This document shows positions 43,794-52,990 of a stretch of 64,000 nt of DNA, in pieces. The translations under genes were made by a program, and so were the position numbers. This DNA is from Kiloniella litopenaei (GTDB taxonomy: Bacteria > Pseudomonadota > Alphaproteobacteria > Kiloniellales > Kiloniellaceae), in the NCBI RefSeq assembly GCF_000982415.1, contig NZ_LANI01000005.1, positions 268,336 through 332,335 on the forward strand, given 5' to 3'. The number at the start of each line of letters is the position of its first letter. Position 1 is the stretch's first letter. A model generated the notes under the pieces. It did no database searches, was not told the origin of the DNA, and saw only the letters and a list, made by a program, of their open reading frames with translations.

Positions 43794-44858
43794 TTATTCT
43801 CCTGTTTCGGGTATTGCAGAAGCTACCTGTTCTTCTTCATGCTTGCGCAGGTTATTTTCAAATTCATGCAGGCGTTTGTAGATTGATCTTAATTCAGTAA
43901 TGATTGTCCAGTTGTCCAAGAAATAAGAAAAACTGCCATGAACTTGCCCATAGGCGTTTGCTGTTTGCATTAATATGCCAAGTAATATGGTCTGCGTAAA
44001 AAGGCTTGGGCCCATTATGATAAGCGGAGCGACGCTCATTAATTGTTTATAGGAATATCTCCATAGATCGAAATAACTATAGTGCCTGTATAGTCTGTGT
44101 GCATTAAATTTTACACCAGTAAATAATGCTAATAGGTTGTTTGGTTGGGCAAAGTTAACTTTATCTTCTTCACCGAGAACCAGATCTTTTCTGAATGCAG
44201 CTTCTGTCTTTTGACGATCATACTCAATGCCGGGTAATTTAGATCCTATGATCCAAGAAGTAATAACGCCTCCAACTGATACAATGAGGGAGAGCCAGAC
44301 AAGAGAGCCATCAATGTCTTTGATATAGGGGATTTCAACCTTTTCGCTTAAAGTCCATAAAATCGGGATAAAGGCAATTAAGGTCAATAATGAATTGACT
44401 ATATCTGTTCCTAAATGTTCGACTATGACGGCAAACCGATGGCAATCTTCTTGAATTCGCTGAGAAGCCCCTTCGATTTCTTTTTTCACACTCCTCCAAC
44501 GGGGGATGAAGTTAAAGGTCATGGCTTCACGCCATCGCAATACATAAATGCGTGTGAACCAGTTGGCGAAAACGCTGAGTATCACGAGCGGCATGACGAT
44601 GACCAAAAATGAAAGGTCTTCATCTGTCCAGGTTGATAAGTATTCCAGGCCAAATACAGTTTCGTAAAATTGGCGAATACCTTCTTCTGGATTGTCCTTA
44701 AAGTCGCCTGCTTTTTGAAGAAGATCGTAAAACTTTTCGTACCACTTATTAAGAATGACAGATATCTGCACTTGTACCCAAACGATTGAGAGCAGAATTA
44801 TACTTCCCCCATAAGCCCAGAGTGCCCATTTTCTGGATTTAAAAAAACTGTGAAACAT
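43794..44858 (-). CDS. SbmA/BacA-like inner-membrane peptide transporter
   Basis: A 354-residue membrane protein of the SbmA/BacA family. Family blocks include WYEKFYDLLQKA, LRWREAMTFNFIPRWR, EGASQRIQEDCHRFA and the C-terminal FSYFLDNWTIITELRSIYKRLHEFE. About seven hydrophobic helices are visible. SbmA and BacA import proline-rich and NCR-type peptides, bleomycin-like compounds and truncated microcins, driven by the proton gradient. BacA is also needed for chronic host infection in rhizobia. No ABC ATPase domain is present, in keeping with SbmA. The neighbours give no further clue. Confidence 0.88.
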   Translation of the reverse strand: MFHSFFKSRKWALWAYGGSIILLSIVWVQVQISVILNKWYEKFYDLLQKAGDFKDNPEEGIRQFYETVFGLEYLSTWTDEDLSFLVIVMPLVILSVFANWFTRIYVLRWREAMTFNFIPRWRSVKKEIEGASQRIQEDCHRFAVIVEHLGTDIVNSLLTLIAFIPILWTLSEKVEIPYIKDIDGSLVWLSLIVSVGGVITSWIIGSKLPGIEYDRQKTEAAFRKDLVLGEEDKVNFAQPNNLLALFTGVKFNAHRLYRHYSYFDLWRYSYKQLMSVAPLIIMGPSLFTQTILLGILMQTANAYGQVHGSFSYFLDNWTIITELRSIYKRLHEFENNLRKHEEEQVASAIPETGE

Positions 44859-45036
44859 GTGGTTCTTTCTCTGTGGACCTTGGAAAATTGACTGGGGCTA
44901 TCATGGCGATGGCTTGTGGCGGGATCAAGGCTGTATTTACCTGTTATATGGGATAAGGCGTGAAATCACAGTAACTTGAATAGCTATTGCTGATGCTCAT
45001 GTATTGTTTGGTAATAAGAATTGTGAAGTATGCAAA

Positions 45037-45074
45037 TAAAAACAGCAGCAAGCTGCGATGGCTTGCTGCTGTTT
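45037..45074 (-). terminator. Intrinsic terminator after the beta-hydroxyacid dehydrogenase gene
   Basis: AAACAGCAGCAAGC and GCTTGCTGCTGTTT form a perfect 14-bp stem around seven bases, with T bases following on the minus strand. Confidence 0.85.
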
Positions 45075-45088
45075 GATGCTCTTTGCGA

Positions 45089-45958
45089 TTAATCGTTTTG
45101 AAGCAGATGCACCAGACTGGATGTGTCCCAGCGATTACCGCCACGGGCTTGAACCTGTGCGTAAAACTGATCAATCAGGTGGGTCACGGGCAAGCGGGCA
45201 CCGTTGCGTTTTGATTCTTCGAAACAGATGCCCAGATCCTTGCGCATCCAATCGACGGCAAAGCCAAATTCGAATTCGCCCTGACACATGGTTGATCCCC
45301 GGTTCTCCATTTGCCAGGAACCTGCGGCACCTTTGGAGATAACGTCGATGACCTTCTCCATATCCAGATTAGCTTTCTGGCCGAAGTTCATGGCTTCACT
45401 TAGGCCCTGGACAAGGCCGGCAATGGCAATCTGGTTCACCATCTTGGTCAACTGACCAGATCCCACAGGTCCCATCAGGGTAACAGCGCGAGAGAAACAA
45501 TCTGCAACGGGTTTGATGCGATCAAAGGCAGCTTGTTCACCCCCACACATCACGGTGAGAACGCCGTTTTCAGCACCGGCCTGACCACCGGATACCGGGG
45601 CGTCGATAAAGTGGATGGATTTTTCACGGGCGATTGCATCAAGTTCGCGGGCAACATCGGCAGACGCCGTGGTATGGTCGACCAGAACAGTGTCGGCCGT
45701 CATACCGGCAAAGATGCCGTCGTCGCCAAGAACAACTGAACGCAGATCATCATCGTTTCCAACACAACAAAAAACAATTTCTGCCCCTTCGGACGCGATC
45801 CGGGGTGTTGCGCCACTGCGTCCACCGTGTTCCTTGACCCATGCCTCGGCTTTTGCATGTGTTCTATTGTAAACGCTAACTTCATGTCCCTTTGCGGCTA
45901 GATGTCCAGCCATGGGGTAGCCCATAACGCCTAAACCGATAAACGCGACTTTTGCCAT
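45089..45958 (-). CDS. NAD(P)-dependent beta-hydroxyacid dehydrogenase (GlxR/MmsB family)
   Basis: A 289-residue beta-hydroxyacid dehydrogenase. The N-terminal nucleotide fold is VAFIGLGVMGYPMAGHLAAKG, the substrate loop is DAPVSGGQAGAENGVLTVMCGG, and the catalytic lysine is in GQLTKMVNQIAIAG. The family covers tartronate semialdehyde reductase and 3-hydroxyisobutyrate dehydrogenase. The motifs do not decide between them, and neither pathway is nearby. I start at ATG 45958, which has AGGAG upstream and the standard N-terminus; a further 12 codons are open. It ends in a strong terminator. Confidence 0.88.
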   Translation of the reverse strand: MAKVAFIGLGVMGYPMAGHLAAKGHEVSVYNRTHAKAEAWVKEHGGRSGATPRIASEGAEIVFCCVGNDDDLRSVVLGDDGIFAGMTADTVLVDHTTASADVARELDAIAREKSIHFIDAPVSGGQAGAENGVLTVMCGGEQAAFDRIKPVADCFSRAVTLMGPVGSGQLTKMVNQIAIAGLVQGLSEAMNFGQKANLDMEKVIDVISKGAAGSWQMENRGSTMCQGEFEFGFAVDWMRKDLGICFEESKRNGARLPVTHLIDQFYAQVQARGGNRWDTSSLVHLLQND

Positions 45959-46158
45959 AATCCTGCTCCTAATTTTATTGTTTCCCATTGGCAATCTATC
46001 AAGGGAATAGATTTTTGGGCGTTTCGAAGAATTGCGATGAGCTTAGAAACTTGACAGGGATTGGGCAAGGGGCGTGATCTATTGTCCTCTAAAACATAGG
46101 GACAATACGGGGAATTGGATAAATGCGTTTTTTACATCACTTTCGCCATAGGTTTCGG

Positions 46159-48564
46159 CTACATATGGACCTTCTTTGCCGAGACGTGTTGATTTATTAC
46201 CTTTGTTAATTGATCGAAATCTACGGGTTTGGCTACGTAGTCATTCATGCCAGCGGCGATATATGTATCACGATCACCCTTCATGGCGTTGGCTGTGACT
46301 GCGATAATAGGAATTTCTGACTTGGCACTGTTCAACTTACGGATAGCCTTTGTTGCTTCAATACCATCCATTTCGGGCATCTGTATGTCCATAAGGATGA
46401 TGTCTGGATCTTTATGCTTTAGGTATTCAAGCGCTTCCAGACCATTAAACGCAACGTCAGCAAGGTGTCCACGTTTGCTAAAAAATTTAGTCAACAACAT
46501 CTGGTTTATCTTGTTGTCTTCTACAATCAACACATGTAGCTGATCGTTCCCGGATGATGAGATTGTTCCCGTAGTTTGTTGATCCTGAGTTTCTACAACG
46601 GATTTGTTGGGTTCGGTATCTTTGGAAGGGGGTTGATCAGTGTCCGGTATCTCCAGAGGAACGGTAAACCAAAAGGTACTGCCGTTTCCGAGAGAGCTTT
46701 CCAATCCGACTTCACCATTCATCTGTTCGCTTAAATGTTTTACGATAGATAACCCAAGGCCAGCGCCACCGTGTTTTCTGGATGAAGAACCATCGGCCTG
46801 GGTAAAGCGTTCGAATATACGTTCCTGATCTGCTTCACTGATACCGATGCCCGTGTCTTCAACAGAGCATTTGATCCATTGGATGTTCCCTGACCTTGGT
46901 TTATGGGGAACGACCGAGACCGTAATGTGCCCTGTATCCGTAAATTTGATGGCATTGCCAACAAGGTTAAAAAGTACCTGCCTTAATCGGGTTGGATCAT
47001 TGCGTACCCAATCGGGCAGACTTGGATCAATTTCGGAACGTAATGTTAAGTTTTTCGATAGCGCCTTTGGTTCCTGGGTTGAAGTTACTGATTGAATGAT
47101 TTCTGATAGTTTGAAGTCGCTGATTTCCAGTTTGCTGACGCCAGCGTCCAATTTAGAGATATCGAGAATATCGTTAATAAGTAACAAAAGATGATCGGCA
47201 GAATTTTTGATGGATTTTGTGTAATCCAACTGTTCTTCATCAAGCTTGCTTTCCAACAGTAGGTTGGTCATACCCACCACCCCATTCATCGGGGTACGAA
47301 TTTCATGGCTCATTGTGGCAAGGAATTCTGATTTGCTGCGGCTTGCCTGTTCGGCTTCTATTTTTGCGGCACGTAAGTTTTCTTCTGTCCGCTGTCTTTC
47401 AATTACTTCTTCTTCCAGCCTGTCGTTGGTTTCCTGTAGCCAATGGGTTCTGTCCCTAACCTTGTCTTCCAAATCGCTTTGGTGTTGACGAATTTCTGTT
47501 TCCATCGCATCGAAACTTTCCAATGCCAGTAAAAGCTCGTTGGATTGGGCTTCCGGGATGGTTTCTGTTGATAGTGTTTCGCTTCTCTTCATCGCATTAA
47601 TTTTCCGCCGGAGAGTGCCCAGAGGGTTGAGAACAATTTGATGGAGAGAAAAGACCATGAAAATTAAAGCAATGGCAAAAAAGGCAGCAAAAAGTTGTAA
47701 CACGGTTGAAATTGCAAATTGCCCTTTGCTTAATATTTCCATTTCATGTGGATGAACCAGACGCATTAATTTGACGTCATTCATGGCGATAATATCGACA
47801 TAGGAATAGAGCATTCCGTTTTCCTGAGCATCGAACAGGCCGATGGAGCCAGGTTGCAGCGGGTTTGTAATAACTTCAATCGGCAGATTTTGTTCTTCCG
47901 AGATACTTTGATCGAGACTGAAAACTGTGTTGAATTCTGCGTTGAGGTCTTCTGCTATTTTTTCCATACGATTTTGGTCCAAAAATCGTCCGGTGATAGC
48001 AATCCCCCGTGCAGGCCCATCCTGATTACTTTTAAGGATCGGGTACGCCGCAATCATCATAGGCCCGCGAGTTGTCTGGGCAAAGCCGGCCATGCCGTTA
48101 TGTGCAACAACAGATTGGGGAGACATGACAGATCTGGTTTTATTGTCGACAAAGGTGATATCAAGATCTGTAAAGCTGTCAGCCTCTTTGTCGAACCAGC
48201 GGCCCCATACGATATCGTTATTCATATCGTAAAATGCCATCATGTGTATATCTGTTAATAGAAAGGTGTCATCCGGGGCACTGCCTGATATAAAGTCCGG
48301 ATCTTTTGTGACCATGTACTCATAGGTGTCATCCCAAACGCCCCAATCGCTGGAATAAATTTTTAAATCTTCCAGTTCGTCATCAAGTGTATTTTGTATC
48401 TGTTGTGATCTATGAATTGTATTTTCACGATCAAGATCTGCAAATTCCGGCTCTACGACTGTTTTCAGGATAACAGCACTGGTCGCGATCAAGACGAGAA
48501 ACAGAAGGGTTAGAAGGGAACCAATTTTGCTCTGAATCGACATAGTTTTTACAAACCTTTTCAC
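46159..48564 (-). CDS. Hybrid sensor histidine kinase with CHASE4-like sensor
   Basis: An 801-residue membrane kinase. A first membrane helix (about 15-37) precedes a large periplasmic domain of about 240 residues that resembles CHASE4 (SSDWGVWDDTYEYM). A second helix follows near 285-307, then a linker and coiled coil. The H-box is TMSHEIRTPMNGVVGMTNLLL, and the ATPase domain carries LFNLVGNAIKFT, DTGIGIS and GAGLGLSIVKHL. A receiver domain from about 675 has LIVEDNKINQML and the phospho-acceptor in ILMDIQMPEMDG. No Hpt or output gene is adjacent. The GTG at 48564 or ATG at 48543 may start it; AAGG precedes the latter at wide spacing. Confidence 0.87.
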   Translation of the reverse strand: MKRFVKTMSIQSKIGSLLTLLFLVLIATSAVILKTVVEPEFADLDRENTIHRSQQIQNTLDDELEDLKIYSSDWGVWDDTYEYMVTKDPDFISGSAPDDTFLLTDIHMMAFYDMNNDIVWGRWFDKEADSFTDLDITFVDNKTRSVMSPQSVVAHNGMAGFAQTTRGPMMIAAYPILKSNQDGPARGIAITGRFLDQNRMEKIAEDLNAEFNTVFSLDQSISEEQNLPIEVITNPLQPGSIGLFDAQENGMLYSYVDIIAMNDVKLMRLVHPHEMEILSKGQFAISTVLQLFAAFFAIALIFMVFSLHQIVLNPLGTLRRKINAMKRSETLSTETIPEAQSNELLLALESFDAMETEIRQHQSDLEDKVRDRTHWLQETNDRLEEEVIERQRTEENLRAAKIEAEQASRSKSEFLATMSHEIRTPMNGVVGMTNLLLESKLDEEQLDYTKSIKNSADHLLLLINDILDISKLDAGVSKLEISDFKLSEIIQSVTSTQEPKALSKNLTLRSEIDPSLPDWVRNDPTRLRQVLFNLVGNAIKFTDTGHITVSVVPHKPRSGNIQWIKCSVEDTGIGISEADQERIFERFTQADGSSSRKHGGAGLGLSIVKHLSEQMNGEVGLESSLGNGSTFWFTVPLEIPDTDQPPSKDTEPNKSVVETQDQQTTGTISSSGNDQLHVLIVEDNKINQMLLTKFFSKRGHLADVAFNGLEALEYLKHKDPDIILMDIQMPEMDGIEATKAIRKLNSAKSEIPIIAVTANAMKGDRDTYIAAGMNDYVAKPVDFDQLTKVINQHVSAKKVHM

Positions 48565-48660
48565 GTGTTAAATCTTAAACGCACGCTGTAGTTCTGGAAA
48601 TCTTGCGGATCAGTTGGCAAAACTTCTGTTTTCATTCCGAACAATTATATATTTTTTGTT

Positions 48661-49092
48661 TTAATAAATTGTTTCTATTTTGGCGAGTGCCTGAAAAGGG
48701 AGCAATACGCAGCTGTGTCTGTTCTTGATGCTGGCAACGGGCTGAAAAATAGAGAATGATTCCCAATCATTAGGAAGGGATATAGGCAAGTTTTCCTTTA
48801 ATTGGGACTTTAGTTTCATGTGTATGTCCTGCAATTCGACTAAGTTACGTCCAATGGAAAGATCTTTTATAAGTTGTGCCGAAGCTTTGCAAAGCGCGCA
48901 GGACTGCGCTTTGTATCCAACCTCTGTAATAAGATTATCGTCTATGCGCAAGTCCAGGGTAATACGGTCGCCACAAAGGGGGTTGTTGTGAACGATTGTA
49001 TGGTCAGGGTTTTCCAGACGGCAATCTCCCATGCTGGCAAGACGCAGAAGCTCTTTGTTGTAGAGGTCTTCATCAGTTCCTAATTCGCTCAT
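48661..49092 (-). CDS. IscU/SufU/NifU-N-type iron-sulfur scaffold protein
   Basis: A 143-residue protein of the NifU-N/IscU/SufU family. The three expected ligand cysteines are present in HNNPLCGDRITLDLRI, AQSCALCKASAQLIKDL (with an extra cysteine) and RHSCVLLPFQALAKI. SufU-type proteins hold or relay sulfur and Fe-S clusters. Its ATG overlaps the preceding stop by four bases, making it the last gene of the molybdenum-hydroxylase maturation operon. That placement suggests a dedicated role in building the 2Fe-2S clusters or handling sulfur for the enzyme. The role is inferred. Confidence 0.78.
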   Translation of the reverse strand: MSELGTDEDLYNKELLRLASMGDCRLENPDHTIVHNNPLCGDRITLDLRIDDNLITEVGYKAQSCALCKASAQLIKDLSIGRNLVELQDIHMKLKSQLKENLPISLPNDWESFSIFQPVASIKNRHSCVLLPFQALAKIETIY

Positions 49093-50705
49093 TTTGAAAA
49101 ACTCGTTTTGCGTAAGGTGGATAGAGCTTCGGGGGTATCTATATCGGAAAGAACTGATGTATTATCCATTATCACTTCTTGCAGGTCACCGGGATAATTG
49201 CCCAAAAGGTGTCTGGCACCGCTATCGCCCTTGAGGTTTAACATTTCGGGTATAAAGCTTCTGCTCCAAAGTACAGGATTTCCCCGTTTGCCCTCAAAAG
49301 TAGGCACACAGATTGCGGCCCCATTTTCCGGATCATAGGCCTTGATTAATTCATCCAGTTGCGCACTGTCGATTGACGGCATATCACCTAAACAGATCAA
49401 GACGGCATCGCTGTCTGCGGGTACTGCCATCAATCCCTTGATCAAAGATGTACTTAACCCGTCGGCATAATCAGGATTGTGCACATATTCTAGACCGTTA
49501 GCGCACAAGCTTTCCCGCACGAGGTCAGCTTCGTACCCGGTTACGACAATGGTGTGATCCACTTGGCTTTCGCCAATGTTATCGGCCACCCATTTAACAA
49601 GGGGTTTGCCATGCCATTCCTGAAGAAGTTTGTTTTTAGGTCCCATTCTCCGGGATTGTCCAGCTGCCAGAAGGATGGCCGTAATCCTGGGCGTGATATG
49701 CAATGTTTCAGGGGGCATTTTTTCCCTTGGTTGTGGGCGCGTTGGAATTTCAGAAAGTAATCCGCCACACCCCATTTGTACGATCGTATCCTTTGTAACG
49801 GGCAGCCCTGCAATAATACGTTGAAGGATCCAGTCAAAGCCGTTCAGTTTTGGTGATCGGGCACAGCCTGGTAGGCCTATGATGTCGCTGCCGGAATGTT
49901 TCCCCAGTAAAAGTAAGTTCCCGGGATCCACAGGCATTCCAAAATGTTCTATTTCTCCACCTGAAAGCTCTAGTCCTTTGGGAAGGGCGTCTTGTCTATC
50001 GACGATTGCCGAAGCACCGAATATTAATATCAGTTCGTGATTATTTGCGCGAAGGTCACGAATGGCTTTGGCGATAGAATTAGGGTCATGGTCAACAATA
50101 ACTGTTTCCGAAAGTTCATTGGCGCAGGATTTGAGCCTTTGATTTACGACTGTTTTTGTTTTTTCTAGAACAGACTTTTTTGTCTGTGGCAAGCGGGTGA
50201 GAATAAGGCCTGTTTTCCGTTGACGAAAAGGATGGACGGTAAGTTGGGCGACCCCTTTTGTTTTGTCCAGAGCTTGCGAAGGGGCGGCGAGTGGGATTAT
50301 TTTTGCCGTGGCAACAAGCTGATCCGGATGAACAACACTATAGGGCGCCAGCGTTGCCAGGGTTATAGCTTCATCAACTGAATTTATCTGTCCAATCTCT
50401 TGTGGCGTGGTCTCAAAGACACCGTGCACGGTGCTGTAAATATTACAGCGGCCTGTAAAGGCGGGGCTTGTTTTGACACCACTACTACAGACAAACTGAC
50501 CAAGCTTTGCAGCCGCAAGATCTTCGTGGACGTCTTGCTCCTCAAGACGGATTGTGGTTATGGTTGTGATATCCGATGTTAACAAATCTTCGATATCGAG
50601 GGCCGTCAGATGATGCCCTTTGCCCAAACGGCCTTTGTTGGTGTTAATAGAATGAGCCAGATAGGTCCCTTCGGCTTCTTCCGTTTTGATTTCAGCGAAA
50701 ATCAC
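49089..50705 (-). CDS. Fused molybdopterin-binding / MobA-like cytidylyltransferase protein
   Basis: A 538-residue two-domain protein. The N-terminal part (to about 340) includes a MoeA/MogA-type molybdopterin-binding domain, with ELILIFGASAIVDRQDALPKGLELSGGEIEHFGMPVDPGNLLLLG. The C-terminal part (about 345-538) is a MobA/MocA-like nucleotidyltransferase with ITAILLAAGQSRRMGPKNKLL and LICLGDMPSIDSAQLDEL. Such fusions modify molybdopterin, probably to the cytosine dinucleotide form used by xanthine-oxidase-type enzymes. It overlaps the XdhC-like gene before it and the scaffold gene after it by four bases each. Confidence 0.85.
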   Translation of the reverse strand: MIFAEIKTEEAEGTYLAHSINTNKGRLGKGHHLTALDIEDLLTSDITTITTIRLEEQDVHEDLAAAKLGQFVCSSGVKTSPAFTGRCNIYSTVHGVFETTPQEIGQINSVDEAITLATLAPYSVVHPDQLVATAKIIPLAAPSQALDKTKGVAQLTVHPFRQRKTGLILTRLPQTKKSVLEKTKTVVNQRLKSCANELSETVIVDHDPNSIAKAIRDLRANNHELILIFGASAIVDRQDALPKGLELSGGEIEHFGMPVDPGNLLLLGKHSGSDIIGLPGCARSPKLNGFDWILQRIIAGLPVTKDTIVQMGCGGLLSEIPTRPQPREKMPPETLHITPRITAILLAAGQSRRMGPKNKLLQEWHGKPLVKWVADNIGESQVDHTIVVTGYEADLVRESLCANGLEYVHNPDYADGLSTSLIKGLMAVPADSDAVLICLGDMPSIDSAQLDELIKAYDPENGAAICVPTFEGKRGNPVLWSRSFIPEMLNLKGDSGARHLLGNYPGDLQEVIMDNTSVLSDIDTPEALSTLRKTSFSK

Positions 50706-51379
50706 GTCTTGCCCCCATGACGGAGAGACTTTGTGATTGAGGCAAGAATGGAAAGAGCAATTTCCGCGGGGTTTTTTGCACCGATATCGAGCCCTATCGG
50801 TCCCTCTATGCGTTCCAGGTTTTTCAGATGCTTCAAGCGTTCTAGCCGTTTTGCGTGGGTTCTTTTACTGCCCAGTGCACCAATATAAAAGGCGTCTGAT
50901 GTTAAAGATGCTTCCAGTGCTGGATCGTCCAACTTTGGATCATGCGTTAGCAGTACGACGGCCGTTCTGTGATCCGGTTTTAGATCTTCCATGGCCTCGT
51001 CTGGCCATTCATTGGTAATTTTGCAATTGGGAAAACGGGTTTTGTTGCCAAAAGCACTGCGGGGATCAATAAGAATGACTTCGTACCCTGCTGACTGCGC
51101 CATTGGTACCAGGAATTGTGAAATATGAACGGCTCCAACGATAATTAAGCGTAGGGGAGGATTGAAAACCTGAATGAAAGTTTCGGAATCCTCTGTGGCA
51201 TGGACAGAGGATTTATCGTCGCGGATAGCTGCCTTAAGCAGGTCTTCAAGAGGGTGTGTTGTCTCGGGCCTTAGGGGATAGACCAGCTCTTGCGCACCAC
51301 TTTTCAGATTTGTCAGAAGAACGGTGGTTTCTTTTACAGCTTTGGCGAGATTGAGTTGATCAAGTGTTGCACGCTTCAT
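50702..51379 (-). CDS. XdhC/CoxI C-terminal Rossmann domain protein
   Basis: A 225-residue protein matching the C-terminal half of XdhC/CoxI. It shows LRLIIVGAVHISQFLVPMAQSAGYEVILIDPRSAF, VVLLTHDPKLDDPALEASL and FYIGALGSKRTHAKR, then IGLDIGAKNPAEIALSILASI. XdhC-type proteins bind the mature molybdenum cofactor, help sulfurate it and insert it into the apoenzyme. The N-terminal XdhC domain is encoded by the separate gene just upstream (four-base overlap), so the usual single protein is split in two. Confidence 0.87.
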   Translation of the reverse strand: MKRATLDQLNLAKAVKETTVLLTNLKSGAQELVYPLRPETTHPLEDLLKAAIRDDKSSVHATEDSETFIQVFNPPLRLIIVGAVHISQFLVPMAQSAGYEVILIDPRSAFGNKTRFPNCKITNEWPDEAMEDLKPDHRTAVVLLTHDPKLDDPALEASLTSDAFYIGALGSKRTHAKRLERLKHLKNLERIEGPIGLDIGAKNPAEIALSILASITKSLRHGGKT

Positions 51380-51738
51380 GTTGTTTCCAATCGTTCAACA
51401 TAAACCTGTATTGTTCCCCCGCATGCCAGTCCAACATCCCAGGCTTGCTCGTCTCCGACACCAAATTCAAGAATACTGGCTTTGCCGTGATCCATAATTT
51501 CAAGGGCTTCTTGAATCACGGCGCCTTCGATACAGCCACCGCTGACTGAACCAAGCATGGTCATGTTGTCATCGATGATCATTATACTGCCGGCTTGGCG
51601 CGGGGATGATCCCCACGTTTTTACGACAGTTGCCAGCGCAACTTTGCGCCCCTCATCCTGCCACGTCGCTGCGGTTTTCAATAAATCCTCAGCAGAAGTT
51701 TCGTCAGTCTGTTTTTCAATCATTCCTGATAGGTCCAT
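51376..51738 (-). CDS. XdhC/CoxF N-terminal domain protein
   Basis: A 120-residue protein corresponding to the N-terminal XdhC domain: VALATVVKTWGSSPRQAGSIMIIDD, then GSVSGGCIEGAVIQEALE and ACGGTIQVYVE. The conserved SVSGGCIE cysteine is the likely cofactor or sulfur-handling residue. It pairs with the Rossmann-domain protein that follows. Its start overlaps the VWA gene by 23 bp, or 8 bp if translation starts at the second methionine (51723), so all these genes form one tight operon. Confidence 0.87.
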   Translation of the reverse strand: MDLSGMIEKQTDETSAEDLLKTAATWQDEGRKVALATVVKTWGSSPRQAGSIMIIDDNMTMLGSVSGGCIEGAVIQEALEIMDHGKASILEFGVGDEQAWDVGLACGGTIQVYVERLETT

Positions 51739-52984
51739 TATTGTGCCGACGCTGTCGGGGCTGCCAGTTATTTTGCAAACTTTTAGCCAGATCTTCCAGG
51801 CTATTTATATTGTGAGCACTTCTAAATTCATCAACATGTGGCAACATTAATTTAATGCCGCGCGCCTTTGCCTGAAATCCATCGTATCTGAGAAGGGGAT
51901 TCAACCAGATCAACTTTCGACAGGATTTCTGTAGTCTTTCCATTTCGAGTGAAAGGTCATGGGCCCCGTCACGTTCAAGTCCATCGGTGATGAGCAAAAC
52001 ATTTGCACGCTGCCCTAGCACACGACGTGACCAATGTTGATTGAAATCATGTATTGCGGTGCTGATCCGGGTTCCCCCAGACCAGTCGTCAATTTGTTGG
52101 CCAACAGCGGTCAGGGCCTCATCGACGTCCTTGTATTTCATCTGTCTGGTGATGTTGTGCAGCTCTGTTCCAAAGGTAAAGCTATGAATACGATCACGTG
52201 CAGAGCTGAGGCTATGAATAAAATGCAGCAACATTCGGCTGTATTCGCTCATAGAGCCAGAAATATCGCAGAGAATGACCAGGGGGGCGCACTGTATTTT
52301 TTTTGCCTTGTGCTTTAGTTCAATGATATCTGCGCCGCGTCTCATAGAGGCCTGCATTGTTTTACGGGAATCAATGCGTTGTTTTTGAACCGACGGCGAA
52401 AAGCGCCGGGTGGTGATAAGGTCAGCTGGTAACTGTAAATGTCTGATAATTTCAAATGCGCGTCGTTGCTCATCGGCGCTCATCTGTTCAAAATCTTTAT
52501 GACGAAGGACCTTTTCGTCTGAGCTGGTGAGCCTGGCGTCAAATTCTATCTCTAGCTCTTCATCTGTTTTTTCTTTCGGGCGTTCGTTTTTTTGCTCTGG
52601 AGCGAATGCTTGGCTCACACGTTTGAGGGCCTTGTCTTTTTCGTCCTGTGGTGCGTTTTCAAGAAAGGTTGTTGGCAGCAGTAATGACATGGCACGTTCC
52701 AGAAACTCTGGATTTCGCCAAAAGATATGAAAGCACTGATCGAAAATTTCCTGTTGATCCCTGCTGGTGATAAAAAGGCATTGAAAGGTTGAATAGATAT
52801 CATCCCGTCTGGTGATGCCGGAAAACTGAATAGCATCGATTGCTTCCAAAACACGTGCTGACGGCACAGAGAGCCCAGCCTTTCGCAAGGTGCGTGCAAA
52901 GTGCAGTATATTTTCTGCCAGATAACCCTGGTTACTTTGGTTATCTTGTTTTGGGTTAGTCTGTTTTGGCTGTCGTGAAACCAT
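51716..52984 (-). CDS. coxE: CoxE-like VWA-domain maturation protein
   Basis: A 422-residue protein with a C-terminal von Willebrand A domain. The metal site reads LVILCDISGSMSEYSRM (DxSxS), followed by SGGTRISTAIHDF and LLITDGLERDGAHDL. The middle region has a charged linker. In Oligotropha, CoxE acts with the AAA ATPase CoxD to complete the Mo/Cu site of CO dehydrogenase. Here coxD lies six bases upstream. Because the large subunit is form II, the exact insertion reaction is not known. Confidence 0.87.
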   Translation of the reverse strand: MVSRQPKQTNPKQDNQSNQGYLAENILHFARTLRKAGLSVPSARVLEAIDAIQFSGITRRDDIYSTFQCLFITSRDQQEIFDQCFHIFWRNPEFLERAMSLLLPTTFLENAPQDEKDKALKRVSQAFAPEQKNERPKEKTDEELEIEFDARLTSSDEKVLRHKDFEQMSADEQRRAFEIIRHLQLPADLITTRRFSPSVQKQRIDSRKTMQASMRRGADIIELKHKAKKIQCAPLVILCDISGSMSEYSRMLLHFIHSLSSARDRIHSFTFGTELHNITRQMKYKDVDEALTAVGQQIDDWSGGTRISTAIHDFNQHWSRRVLGQRANVLLITDGLERDGAHDLSLEMERLQKSCRKLIWLNPLLRYDGFQAKARGIKLMLPHVDEFRSAHNINSLEDLAKSLQNNWQPRQRRHNNGPIRND

Positions 52985-52990
52985 AAGGTG

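Noticed and set aside
46081..46106. Inverted repeat ATTGTCC/GGACAAT before the beta-hydroxyacid dehydrogenase gene
   Set aside because: Seven-base arms with a 12-base loop, more than 120 bp from the start codon; too weak to call an operator.
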